From NCBI GenBank assembly GCA_011045955.1, contig DSBV01000002.1, positions 1 through 41,942 on the forward strand: DNA of 41,942 bases. Direction: 5' to 3'. Positions 18,102 through 26,576 of this stretch are shown piece after piece. The position numbers were made by a program, and so were the translations under genes. Under the pieces are notes generated by a model. That model worked only from the letters and a program-made list of their open reading frames with translations, ran no database searches and was not told the origin of the DNA. Each line of letters opens with the position of its first letter. Position 1 is the first letter of the stretch. Source of the DNA: Bacteroidales bacterium. Lineage in GTDB: Bacteria > Bacteroidota > Bacteroidia > Bacteroidales > Tenuifilaceae.

Positions 18102-19021
18102 TCCTAACTAACAGCCTTACCATCCAGCCATCTGGTCGCTGACTAACCACGTAAACTCCTGTAAAACAAGGGCTGCAGCGGTTATCTTTTTCACATATAG
18201 CGTATCGGTGCCGGCTGTTAATGCAACCAATGCGGCAATAACGGGTTGAGAGTATATGTAAATGCTTACAGTGCTTGCCTGAACGTAACGCAATCCCCAC
18301 CCATTCAAAAGGTATGCAAAGAATATAGGCCCAAGTAAAACAAAAATGATGGAGGCATAAATCATAGGGGGTATGATTCCCAATTGTGTAGTAGCCAAAT
18401 CGGAAATCCCAAATGGCAATAGCGAGATCAATCCAACCACAAAAACTCCTTTCATTACTGTTATGGGTTTATACTTGAGCATCACCGGCTTAACCACAAC
18501 AAGGTAAAAGGCATAAAAAAGTGTATTCAAAAATAGCATAAAATTGCCCAGAGCGTGGTGTTGTCCAATTTCCAACGAACCCTTGCTTAGTATGAGCACG
18601 AGTGCACCCGATGCACTAATGACTAATCCTAAGATTTTTATTACCTTGATATGCTCCGATAAAACAAAGTATGCAATAAGCATTACCATTGCCGGATTTA
18701 ACGTCGATATGATGGACTATTCAATTGGCGTGCTGTAGTTTAAACCATTAAGGAAAAGGAGCTGATTAAAAGAAATCCCGAATAGCCCCGATGCAATAAA
18801 TAGGGGGGAATCAGCCTTACTAATTTTTCATTCCCTGTCCCAAGCTTGGAAATCAACCAAAAAAGAACTAATACGTTAATCACCCGCAGCAGAGTGAATG
18901 CCATTGGCGATAAGTAGTTAGGCATCACCCCCTTGGCTATGGAGTAATTTACACCAAACATAATGTTGGCAAGTATTATGGCTAAATGGGCCTCGACTCG
19001 CTTATTATTGACAATGACCAT
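18091..19021 (-). pseudogene. Second DMT/EamA transporter, broken by three lesions
   Basis: From ATG at 19021 the frame reads AHLAIILANIMFGVNYSIAK, a normal EamA first helix. It shifts frame at a run of six G (18803-18808, CCCCCC in the gene): the expected LFIASGLFGISFNQLLFLNG continues in another frame. A TAG follows at 18717-18719 (NYSTPIE-stop-SIISTLNPAM). The rest is normal (LIAYFVLSEHIKVIKI) until about 18155-18165, where the C-terminus splits: one frame ends at 18117, the other reads TGVYVVSQRPDGWMVRLL to 18091, which fits the family better. So there are two frameshifts and one nonsense codon. The intact protein would have ten membrane helices and about 300 residues, paralogous to the transporter at 14367. 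Confidence 0.85.
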
Positions 19022-19055
19022 AACTGCTAAATACAATGCAGTTCGATTTACAAAA

Positions 19056-19063
19056 CAAAGTTA
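19056..19063 (-). promoter_or_regulatory. -7 element (TAACTTTG) before the DMT pseudogene
   Basis: Exact TAnnTTTG on the minus strand, 34 bases before the ATG at 19021. No TTTG at the usual -33 distance. Confidence 0.4.
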
Positions 19064-19435
19064 AGTTTAAAAAATAGCAGAATTTACTTTACGCTCAGTA
19101 AGCCCTATTATAATTCCTCACCAAATTGGTCAATAGAAACAGGTTGTCTAGATTTTTTTGTGTTCATATCGAATATTCTCCTCTAAAGATATTGCCCTAG
19201 CCCTATTTCGGTTTAACCTACCCTAATTCCCTTCCATTCTACAATTTCCATTCATTCCAGGCCTTTCCGCCCCATTATCGTTGGGCTTAACTGATCACTT
19301 TGCCTCTAACATCCTCTTATTCCGACTCGTTCCGATTCATTCCTCTAGTAATTAGCCTGTTGAAATTTTATAATTTGTGGTGCTTTGATTGAATAATTTA
19401 ACAATTAATTAGCGTAACATTAAACCATAAAACTT

Positions 19436-19443
19436 TAAATTTG
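19436..19443 (+). promoter_or_regulatory. -7 element (TAAATTTG) before the flippase-like gene
   Basis: Exact TAnnTTTG, 23 bases before the ATG at 19467, in a strongly AT-rich stretch. -33 element not evident. Confidence 0.4.
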
Positions 19444-19466
19444 TTAATTATCGCATTTTAAGATTT

Positions 19467-20534
19467 ATGCACAAGCAAACCACACATATTAAGGAAAATC
19501 CTGCTCAACGCATTAAGACAAAGTTAGCCCTAATACCTGTTTTGCTTGGCTTGGGTGTAACCGGCGCTTTGTTATACAATGAGTTCAACCCTAGGGCATT
19601 TGACATTATAAACTTTACATGGAAATCAGTCCTTTGGATAATGCTGGCTTGCCTTTTCATGGTTGGACGCGATTTGGGATACACCCTCCGGCTCATGATT
19701 TTAAGCGATGGTAAATTCCGATTCTGGAAGGCCCTTAGGATAATAATGCTATGGGAATTTACATCAGCAATCACACCATCGGCTATTGGTGGTACCAGCG
19801 TGGCAATTGTATATGTCAATAAGGAAGGTTTAAACCTCGGGCATAGCTCAGCATTGGTAATGATAACATCGTTCCTGGATGAGATTTACTTCGTTATCAT
19901 GTTTCCACTCCTGATTTTGCTGGCGGGTTACCATGGGCTATTCGACATTGGTACCACTAACAGTATGGCCAAGGAACTTTTAACATTCAGCATTATTGGT
20001 TACTCATTAAAGCTTTCATGGGTAATAGCTTTGATTTACGGTTTATTCTTTAACCCCCGTGGGCTTAAGTGGCTGTTACTTTTGATTTTTAAACTACCAA
20101 TCCTTCGGCGTTGGAAGCATGGAGCTAACCGTGCCGGATCCGACATCATAAACAGTTCAAAGGAATATCGCGACAAGCCTACCTCTTTCTGGGCAAAGGC
20201 TGTAATTGCATCGTTTTTATCATGGTCGTCACGTTTCTTGGTTGTGAATGCGTTACTTATGGCATTTTTTAGCATTGATCATAACCTGCTAATTTTTGCC
20301 CGCCAACTTGTGATGTGGATAATGATGCTGGTAAGTCCAACCCCCGGAGGTAGTGGATTTGCTGAATTTGTTTTTACCCGCTACCTATCTGAATTTATCC
20401 CTGTTGAAACAGCATTAATTGTTCCTGTTTCTGTGGCAATGGCCTTGCTGTGGAGGCTGATTACTTACTATCCTTACCTTTTCGTGGGTAGCATAATTTT
20501 TCCCCGATGGGTTCGCCGACACTTCATCAAGTAA
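19467..20534 (+). CDS. Flippase-like membrane protein (lysylphosphatidylglycerol synthase TM-region family)
   Basis: 355 residues with about seven to eight membrane helices. The family (UPF0104 / PF03706 type, related to the membrane half of MprF) is recognised by 'FTSAITPSAIGGTSVAIVYV' in the first third and 'PTPGGSGFAEFVF' at about residue 290. The MprF membrane half moves aminoacylated lipids across the membrane; stand-alone relatives are presumed lipid or glycolipid flippases, and the substrate here is unknown. No synthetase domain is attached. The gene has its own promoter element and is followed 76 nt later by an SDR gene on the same strand. Confidence 0.82.
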   Translation: MHKQTTHIKENPAQRIKTKLALIPVLLGLGVTGALLYNEFNPRAFDIINFTWKSVLWIMLACLFMVGRDLGYTLRLMILSDGKFRFWKALRIIMLWEFTSAITPSAIGGTSVAIVYVNKEGLNLGHSSALVMITSFLDEIYFVIMFPLLILLAGYHGLFDIGTTNSMAKELLTFSIIGYSLKLSWVIALIYGLFFNPRGLKWLLLLIFKLPILRRWKHGANRAGSDIINSSKEYRDKPTSFWAKAVIASFLSWSSRFLVVNALLMAFFSIDHNLLIFARQLVMWIMMLVSPTPGGSGFAEFVFTRYLSEFIPVETALIVPVSVAMALLWRLITYYPYLFVGSIIFPRWVRRHFIK

Positions 20535-20610
20535 ATACTTTTCATACTGACAACTCTAAAACAAATCGTTTTTAAAAGCTGTTTAGTTTGATATTAAAAA
20601 AAAGGAGGAT

Positions 20611-21324
20611 ATGAATTATTTCTATATTACCGGTACTAGCTCGGGAATTGGATTGGCACTTACATACCAATTACTGAGCAATGACAGTAACTATGTGGTT
20701 GGATACTCACGTAGAAATGTAGTTAGCCACCACAGGTATAAACATATTCAAATTGATTTCAGCCAACAGGGAGCAGCAAGAGAGGTAGAAATACCTCTCT
20801 TCCCTAATGCCAAACACGTTGTACTTATAAATAATGCTGGCATCCTAGGCGATGTAAAACCTATAGGTAAAATCGCTAATGAGCAGCTAGAGAAAACATT
20901 CATGGTTAATACCGTTAGCCCTACAATCCTAACTAACCGTTTACTATCGTTATACCTACCGTCGGCAGAATTAATTACCATTGTGAACATCAGTTCCGGG
21001 GCAGCACGCCATGCGGTGGAATCGTGGGGCGGTTACTGCGCCTCCAAGGCAGCAATCGATATGTTTTCATCAGTGCTACATGCTGAACAAAAACTGGATG
21101 AAACCTCAAGGGTAAAAGTAATTTCAATAGCGCCAGGTATAGTTGACACCCCCATGCAGGACATGGTTCGCCAAATTGACCCCACATATTTCCCCCAATC
21201 CGAAAGGTTTCACCAGTATAAGCAGCAAGGAATGCTTACCTCAACCGAGCAGGTAGCAAAAAAAATTGTTGAGTTGATAGCTAACCCGCCCAACAATCCT
21301 ATAATCGATTTACGTACGCCTTAA
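20611..21324 (+). CDS. Short-chain dehydrogenase/reductase
   Basis: 237 residues, a classical SDR: TGTSSGIG (residues 7-14, NAD(P) binding), NNAG (about 73-76), a catalytic Ser in NISSG, and Tyr142-x-x-x-Lys146 (YCASK). Ser-Arg-Arg after the second strand (GYSRRN) suggests NADP preference. It resembles the benzil-reductase-like SDR group, but the substrate cannot be fixed. AAGGAGG at 20602-20608 is a full Shine-Dalgarno sequence only two bases before the ATG, unusual for this phylum and at very short spacing; the start itself is secure because it begins the first beta strand. Its stop overlaps the stop of purQ (shared TTAA). Confidence 0.88.
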   Translation: MNYFYITGTSSGIGLALTYQLLSNDSNYVVGYSRRNVVSHHRYKHIQIDFSQQGAAREVEIPLFPNAKHVVLINNAGILGDVKPIGKIANEQLEKTFMVNTVSPTILTNRLLSLYLPSAELITIVNISSGAARHAVESWGGYCASKAAIDMFSSVLHAEQKLDETSRVKVISIAPGIVDTPMQDMVRQIDPTYFPQSERFHQYKQQGMLTSTEQVAKKIVELIANPPNNPIIDLRTP

Positions 21325-22025
21325 TTACTCAGCTCCCTGATATACCTTATCATTGACTCGAAAATAAGCCTGCCGTCGGTATTGCCAAGTTCATCGTCCG
21401 AGGCACGCTCGGGGTGTGGCATCATGCCAAAAACATTGTGATGTTCATTACATACACCAGCTATATTCTCTACTGAACCATTGGGATTGGCACTTTCCGA
21501 TACCATTCCGCTCTCATCGCTATAGCGGAAAAGGATTTGACCATTGATTCGCATTTGGGCAAGCGTTTCCTTATCGGCATAGTAACGACCCTCGCCATGC
21601 GCAATGGGAACTTTAAGCGCCCTGTCGCGGGGTAAAAATTTTGTGAGGGCTGTGTTCTTACTGTCAGGAACCAAATGAACATTCTTACAAATGAACTTTT
21701 GGCTAGTGTTGTGCAGTAATGCTCCCGGTAAAAGTCCACTCTCGCAAAGAATCTGAAAACCATTGCAAATGCCAAACACGTAGCCACCATTGTTGGCAAA
21801 ATCTATCACCTTGTTCATTATTGGCGAAAACTTTGCCAATGCTCCTGATCGTAAGTAATCGCCATAGGAGAATCCGCCTGGCAGTATTATCACATCAATA
21901 TTGGGATCAAAATCGGTTTCCTTGTGCCAAAGGGTTACCACCTCCTGCTCAAGAATCTCCTTGATTACATATACTGTATCCTGATCGCAGTTGGAACCAG
22001 GAAATACAACTACTCCAAACTTCAT
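21321..22025 (-). CDS. purQ: Phosphoribosylformylglycinamidine synthase, glutaminase subunit
   Basis: 234 residues, the class I glutamine amidotransferase subunit of FGAM synthase in purine biosynthesis; it supplies ammonia from glutamine to PurL. FPGSNCDQD near the start is the PurQ signature. The nucleophile is Cys87 in GICNGFQIL, and the His/Glu of the triad lie in MPHPERA near the end. Length fits the stand-alone PurQ found with small PurL (PurS/PurL not in this window). ATG at 22025 gives the canonical MKFGVVVFPGSN start. It has a full promoter immediately upstream, back to back with that of the next gene. It is convergent with the SDR gene, and the stops overlap. Confidence 0.95.
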   Translation of the reverse strand: MKFGVVVFPGSNCDQDTVYVIKEILEQEVVTLWHKETDFDPNIDVIILPGGFSYGDYLRSGALAKFSPIMNKVIDFANNGGYVFGICNGFQILCESGLLPGALLHNTSQKFICKNVHLVPDSKNTALTKFLPRDRALKVPIAHGEGRYYADKETLAQMRINGQILFRYSDESGMVSESANPNGSVENIAGVCNEHHNVFGMMPHPERASDDELGNTDGRLIFESMIRYIRELSN

Positions 22026-22046
22026 GCTTTTGCCATTAATATGTGC

Positions 22047-22077
22047 CAAAGATAGCCAATAATATAAAATCGTCAAA
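22047..22077 (-). promoter_or_regulatory. Promoter of purQ (-33 TTTG, -7 TATCTTTG)
   Basis: On the minus strand: TTTG at 22074-22077, a 19-base spacer, TATCTTTG at 22047-22054. Both elements and spacing fit the Bacteroidota consensus. The ATG is 21 bases beyond the -7 element. Confidence 0.75.
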
Positions 22078-22083
22078 ATAAGG

Positions 22084-22115
22084 TTTGAACCTAACACATT
22101 TTTGGCGTAACTTTG
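22084..22115 (+). promoter_or_regulatory. Promoter of the EEP-fold gene (-33 TTTG, -7 TAACTTTG)
   Basis: TTTG at 22084-22087, a 20-base spacer, TAACTTTG at 22108-22115; the ATG is at 22134. Its -33 element is only six bases from that of purQ on the other strand. Confidence 0.75.
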
Positions 22116-22133
22116 ATAATCAATTTTAAAAAA

Positions 22134-23192
22134 ATGATCAAGAATATTTTACGGTTTGGCGCTATTGTTATAGTATTTGCCCTCCTCTTTTCTGGGCTTT
22201 TTTTGGCTTACAGCACCATTACCTTCTATAATCCCGATAAGGAGATATTGCTTCAATCTTCAGCAAGCCCCGACACAGTGAAGGTTAATACAGCCTATAG
22301 CTTAATTACATGGAATATTGGCTATGCAGGTTTAGGCGATAACATGGACTTTTTTTATGATGGGGGGAAACAAACACGCGATACCAAAGCCAGAACCCTT
22401 GAAAACCTCGACTCCATTAAAAAATTTTTGACACAAAATCGAACCGATTTTATTATACTGCAGGAGGTAGATCATGGTTCTCGGCGATCATACTACATTA
22501 ACCAGGTTCAGGAGATCAGTCAAACCTTAAACTACTATACCTTCTTCGCCACCAACTATCAGGTTTCATTTGTTCCCGTACCCCTTAACAATCCAATGGG
22601 TAAGGTTAATTCGGGTATCATGACATTAAGCCGCTATACCCCACAAAATGCTAAAAGAATACAGCTGCCAGGTTTATCGCCATGGCCTAACAGGATTTTT
22701 ACTTTAAGGAGGTGCCTGCTGGTTACCCGATTCCCGGTGAATGACGGGCGCGAACTTGTTCTGATCAACACCCATAACTCAGCATTTGAGAACGATAGCC
22801 TAAAAATGGAAGAAATGAATTTTATCAGGCAAATAGCTATACAAGAGTATGATAAAGGGAACCATGTAATAGTAGGGGGGGACTGGAATCAGTTACCCCC
22901 AGACTTTGCCCCCGATACATTTGGGAATGCTTACGAAACCAAAGCATTCAAACCATTATCAATTGAAAGTGACTTTATGCCCTCCGGTTGGCAATGGGCT
23001 TTTGACCCCTCGGCACCTACAAATAGGTACCTCGATAGGCCTTATAACAAAAGTTGCAGAACTATAATTATTGATTTCTTCTTGCTTTCACCAAATATTC
23101 AAGTTGCTGATTTATCGACCATCAACCTTAACTTTAAATACTCTGACCATAATCCGGTTAAGCTAACCTTCAGTCTTATCTCAACTCAGTAG
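22134..23192 (+). CDS. Endonuclease/exonuclease/phosphatase-fold protein, membrane-anchored
   Basis: 352 residues. An N-terminal hydrophobic helix (about residues 6-28) is followed by an EEP (DNase I-like) fold: SLITWNIGYAGLG (Asn), FIILQEVD (metal Glu), NSGIMTLSRY, INTHNSA, VIVGGDWNQLP (Asp/Asn) and DHNPVKLTF (catalytic His) near the end. The fold includes nucleases, inositol phosphatases and sphingomyelinases; with an anchor outside the cytoplasm, a phosphodiesterase or lipid phosphatase role is more likely than DNA repair, but that is inference. ATG at 22134 is chosen over TTG at 22113, which lies inside the -7 element. Confidence 0.85.
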   Translation: MIKNILRFGAIVIVFALLFSGLFLAYSTITFYNPDKEILLQSSASPDTVKVNTAYSLITWNIGYAGLGDNMDFFYDGGKQTRDTKARTLENLDSIKKFLTQNRTDFIILQEVDHGSRRSYYINQVQEISQTLNYYTFFATNYQVSFVPVPLNNPMGKVNSGIMTLSRYTPQNAKRIQLPGLSPWPNRIFTLRRCLLVTRFPVNDGRELVLINTHNSAFENDSLKMEEMNFIRQIAIQEYDKGNHVIVGGDWNQLPPDFAPDTFGNAYETKAFKPLSIESDFMPSGWQWAFDPSAPTNRYLDRPYNKSCRTIIIDFFLLSPNIQVADLSTINLNFKYSDHNPVKLTFSLISTQ

Positions 23193-23248
23193 TATCAATA
23201 GAAAATACTTTTAATAAACTTATTAATGATGTTAGTCAAAGTTAATAC

Positions 23249-23256
23249 TATCTTTG
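23249..23256 (+). promoter_or_regulatory. -7 element (TATCTTTG) before the signalling operon
   Basis: Exact TAnnTTTG, 78 bases before the cheR ATG (23335), so the leader would be about 70 nt. No clear -33 TTTG. It is the best candidate for the operon promoter. Confidence 0.45.
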
Positions 23257-23334
23257 CCATTTAGATTTTGTTTGTATTTAAGAAAAATCTATATTTAGCC
23301 TGATGATTATTGACGATATCTGCTTAATGAGATA

Positions 23335-24189
23335 ATGCCAAGCCAGCGTATGCAGGTAACCGACCAGGACTTACAGTATTTTGTAAATACCATTAAAAGT
23401 GTTTCAAAGTATGATTTTTCCGAATACTCGGAGAAGTCACTTAAACGTCGATTGCAAAAAATTCTCGAAGATTACAACCTCGATTTAACCTCGCTTCTAA
23501 CGTCGCTTCGCCTTGATAAAGACTTTCTGGAGAAAGTAGTAAAGGAGGTTACCGTTAATACTACCGAACTGTTTCGTGACCCACCGGTTTGGCACTTATT
23601 GCGCTCACGCATTCTACCACGCTTCAAGAATAACAAAACCATTAACATATGGCATGCGGGCTGCTCCACCGGCCAAGAAGTTTACTCCATGATGATCCTC
23701 CTGAACGAAATGGATATGCTGGACAAAGCGAAAATCTTTGCAACCGACCTAAACTCCGATGTACTAGATGCAGCCAAGCAAGGTGTTTACAAGTACCGAT
23801 TTAACCTTGGCTATTTGGATAATTTCGACAAGGTTATTAAGCAAAACCCACTTAACTTTGAGGAGTATAACGACATCCCGTACGAAAAATATTTCGATAT
23901 CGATAAGGTAAGGGATACCATCACCATGAAAAAGTTCTTGACCGAGCGCCCCATCTTCCGTAAACACGATCTGGTAGTGGATGGCAATATCTTTTTTGCC
24001 AAGTTCGACCTTATACTTTGCCGTAACGTTATCATTTACTTCAACTATTCGCTCCAGAACAAGGTTTTTAAACTTTTTCATAATAATCTTTACCCCAAGG
24101 GCACTCTCCTGCTTGGCATGCACGAAACCATACTTGGCCCTTGGGCCTCTCGCTTTGAACGATTAGGACAGGCTTACATTAAAAAATAA
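23335..24189 (+). CDS. CheR-type protein-glutamate O-methyltransferase
   Basis: 284 residues, a full two-domain CheR. The N-terminal helical domain (1-75) ends in TTELFRDPPVW, with Arg81 matching the catalytically important Arg of CheR. The SAM-binding fold follows: WHAGCSTGQEVYS (106-118), FATDLNSDVL, and LILCRNVIIYFN. CheR uses S-adenosylmethionine to methylate Glu side chains on the signalling helices of receptors. No MCP, CheA or CheW is in the window; the two downstream coiled-coil sensors are the obvious candidate substrates. It is the first gene of an eleven-gene run, 8 nt before the next. Confidence 0.92.
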   Translation: MPSQRMQVTDQDLQYFVNTIKSVSKYDFSEYSEKSLKRRLQKILEDYNLDLTSLLTSLRLDKDFLEKVVKEVTVNTTELFRDPPVWHLLRSRILPRFKNNKTINIWHAGCSTGQEVYSMMILLNEMDMLDKAKIFATDLNSDVLDAAKQGVYKYRFNLGYLDNFDKVIKQNPLNFEEYNDIPYEKYFDIDKVRDTITMKKFLTERPIFRKHDLVVDGNIFFAKFDLILCRNVIIYFNYSLQNKVFKLFHNNLYPKGTLLLGMHETILGPWASRFERLGQAYIKK

Positions 24190-24197
24190 ATTACACC

Positions 24198-26570
24198 ATG
24201 AAGGCTTTTGCTAACATGAAACTTGCTCAAAGAATTCAACTTGCCATAATCCTTTTAATGGTTGTGCTCTTTGCCTTTGCAGGTTTAACGCTGAATTACT
24301 TTTCCCGAACCAGAACCATTAGCAACGCCGTTAAAGAGGCTTACGTTTACATCGATAAGCTAATTGACATTGCAAACATTATTGAGCAAAAAACCGGAAA
24401 AGGTTTAAGCTCAAACGATATCTTTGAGCTAAAGCCCTACTTCACTAAGCCGGCTTACAACAAAACCGATTTCCCCTCATTAATTTCACGGAATGGCGAA
24501 TACGTTTTACACGTTACCCGGCAGGGAGCCCGACTCCCGATGAAAACCATTCAGGAAATTAAGAACCTCAAAGCCAACGAAGGCTTCATACACTACCAGG
24601 ATATTACCAATGACATCGCGGAGAACCGACTACTTGTTTACAAGTACTATAAGCCATACAACGCCTACTTTGCCATCTCAGTAAGCCCAACCGAGGTTCT
24701 AGAACAGGTTAAGACCAACAGGCAAGTTATGATCATCATAGTTATTCTTGCCTCATTAATATCGGCTTGGGTTGTTTCGCTAATCCTTATGCCCATCACA
24801 AAACAACTGGCAAACCTCTCAGCTCGACTAAAACAGCTCGCCCAGGGCGAGATTCCTCCAGCCATTAAAGTTGCCGATAGGAGCGAACTGGGAACACTGG
24901 CTGAATCGCTAAACAGCTTAATCGACGGACTTAAAGGCACTACTGAATTTGCCCGGCAAATTGAGCAAAACAAACTCGATTTTGACTTTAAGCCTCTCAG
25001 CAAAAACGACCAGCTTGGAATGGCACTCCTGCAAATGCGTGAAAGTTTAAAACGAGCTCAGCAGGAAGAAACTAAACGAAAGGAAGAGGACAACATTCGT
25101 ACATGGATAAATGCAGGCCTTGCCAAGTTTGGCGATATACTTCGCCAAAACAACAATAACCTTAACATCCTTGCCGATAATGTTATACAAAACCTGGTGA
25201 ACTACCTTGATGCTAACCAGGGAGGAATTTTCATGTTTAAGGAGTACGAATCGGAAAAACACCTCGAACTCCTCTCGGCCTTTGCCTATAACCGAAAAAA
25301 GTTTCTTCAAAAAAGCATTATGCTAGGCGAGGGACTTGTGGGTACCTGTGCTATTGAGAAGCAAACCATTTACCTGAAAGAAATCCCCAGCGATTACATT
25401 GCCATTACCTCCGGGTTGGGCGAGGCCACCCCAACATCGCTGCTCATTGTTCCCCTTAAGCTTGAGGATGAGATTTTTGGGGTTGTAGAGATAACATCGT
25501 TCAATGAGTTTGCCCCATACCAAATTGAGTTTGTTGAAAAGGTTAGCGAGAGCATAGCCTCAACCCTTAACTCGGTAAAGAATAATATCCGAACCCGTGA
25601 GCTCCTTGAGCAATCGCAACAGCAACGTGAGGAAATGGCTGCACAGGAAGAGGAGATGCGCCAGAACATGGAAGAGATGCAGGCCACCCAGGAGGAGATG
25701 CAGCGCAAGAACCTTGAACTCGAAATTATCACCTCAGCCATTAACCAATCGCTAGTATCATGCTCACTTAACGACGATGGTTTTATTGTCGACTCCAACC
25801 TGGTATTCCAGGAGATGACCGGCTACAGCAAGGTTGAACTGGAGGGAATGCTGCTTGAAAGTTTAATTGTCGACACACAGCGCGAGGAGTTTAGCAAGCT
25901 TTGGAAATCTGTCCTTAACGGACAATCAATCAATACAACCCTTCACCTAATAGGGAACAATGGTAGGGAACGCTTCCTGCTGACTTCTCTCACCCCCGGT
26001 TTCGACCCCATGGGATTGCTAATCAAGGTACTCCTTTTGGGACACGATATAACCGAGTCAAAGAAAATTGAATTGATGACCCAGCAGCAAGCCAAAGAAA
26101 TTGAAAAGAATATCAAGCGCATTAAGAAAGAGCAGGAACTATCGAACCTGCGCCAGCGCGAGATGGAAACCCTGCTCGAAGCGCTTGACCAAAACTGCTT
26201 GGTTTCTATAATTGAGCCCGACGGGCTAATTACCTATATCAATAATAAAAATGTTGAGGTATTAGGTGACAAGAAGGAAGATATTGAGAACCGTTACTTA
26301 CAGGATATTGACTACACAGCTAAAAACAAACCAAAAGAGTTTGAAAGGTTTTGGAAATCGCTCCATAAGGGAATTAAACAAACACGTGAGTTCTCACTTA
26401 ATGTAAAGGGTGAAACCCGATGGGTATTGGAGAACTTTACTCCAATTATGGATGAAACCGGAAACCTTTACAAAATAATCAATATTGCCCTGGATATAAC
26501 CGAGAACAAGCGGAAAGAAATGGAACTAAACGCTGTTATTGAACAGCTTAAGCAACAACTCAAGAAATAG
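24198..26570 (+). CDS. Membrane sensor: dCache-like/HAMP/GAF/coiled coil/PAS/PAS, no output domain
   Basis: 790 residues. Membrane helix 1 (about 14-32), an extracytoplasmic region (33-172), helix 2 (about 175-196), HAMP (197-250) and a second HAMP-like stretch to 290. A GAF domain follows (about 300-465; LGEGLVGTCAIEKQTIYL, IPSDYIAITSGLG), then a Glu/Gln-rich coiled coil (about 470-512; EEEMRQNMEEMQATQEEM), PAS 1 (about 515-630), a coil, and PAS 2 (about 655-775), ending in a coil. There is no kinase, phosphatase or cyclase domain, so it must signal through partners. The E/Q-rich coil resembles the methylated helices of chemoreceptors, and the gene lies between cheR and cheR-like genes. Whether it is methylated is a hypothesis. 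Confidence 0.88.
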   Translation: MKAFANMKLAQRIQLAIILLMVVLFAFAGLTLNYFSRTRTISNAVKEAYVYIDKLIDIANIIEQKTGKGLSSNDIFELKPYFTKPAYNKTDFPSLISRNGEYVLHVTRQGARLPMKTIQEIKNLKANEGFIHYQDITNDIAENRLLVYKYYKPYNAYFAISVSPTEVLEQVKTNRQVMIIIVILASLISAWVVSLILMPITKQLANLSARLKQLAQGEIPPAIKVADRSELGTLAESLNSLIDGLKGTTEFARQIEQNKLDFDFKPLSKNDQLGMALLQMRESLKRAQQEETKRKEEDNIRTWINAGLAKFGDILRQNNNNLNILADNVIQNLVNYLDANQGGIFMFKEYESEKHLELLSAFAYNRKKFLQKSIMLGEGLVGTCAIEKQTIYLKEIPSDYIAITSGLGEATPTSLLIVPLKLEDEIFGVVEITSFNEFAPYQIEFVEKVSESIASTLNSVKNNIRTRELLEQSQQQREEMAAQEEEMRQNMEEMQATQEEMQRKNLELEIITSAINQSLVSCSLNDDGFIVDSNLVFQEMTGYSKVELEGMLLESLIVDTQREEFSKLWKSVLNGQSINTTLHLIGNNGRERFLLTSLTPGFDPMGLLIKVLLLGHDITESKKIELMTQQQAKEIEKNIKRIKKEQELSNLRQREMETLLEALDQNCLVSIIEPDGLITYINNKNVEVLGDKKEDIENRYLQDIDYTAKNKPKEFERFWKSLHKGIKQTREFSLNVKGETRWVLENFTPIMDETGNLYKIINIALDITENKRKEMELNAVIEQLKQQLKK

Positions 26571-26576
26571 TGAAGT

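Larger units (their letters stand above)
19022..19466. other. 445-bp intergenic region, divergent promoters
   Basis: It separates the divergent DMT pseudogene and flippase-like gene. It holds one -7 element for each side (separate entries). Between about 19230 and 19350 it is rich in TTCC/ATTCC words on the plus strand, a low-complexity tract I cannot interpret. No RNA gene or supported CDS was found; a 19-codon frame at 19108-19167 (minus strand) is discussed among the rejected items. Confidence 0.5.

Noticed and set aside
19108-19167. 19-codon minus-strand frame (MNTKKSRQPVSIDQFGEEL) with GAGGAG 13 bases upstream of the ATG
   Set aside because: It looks gene-like at its start but is far too short, and I recognise no family. 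It could be the stub of a lost gene or a leader peptide; there is no evidence to choose.
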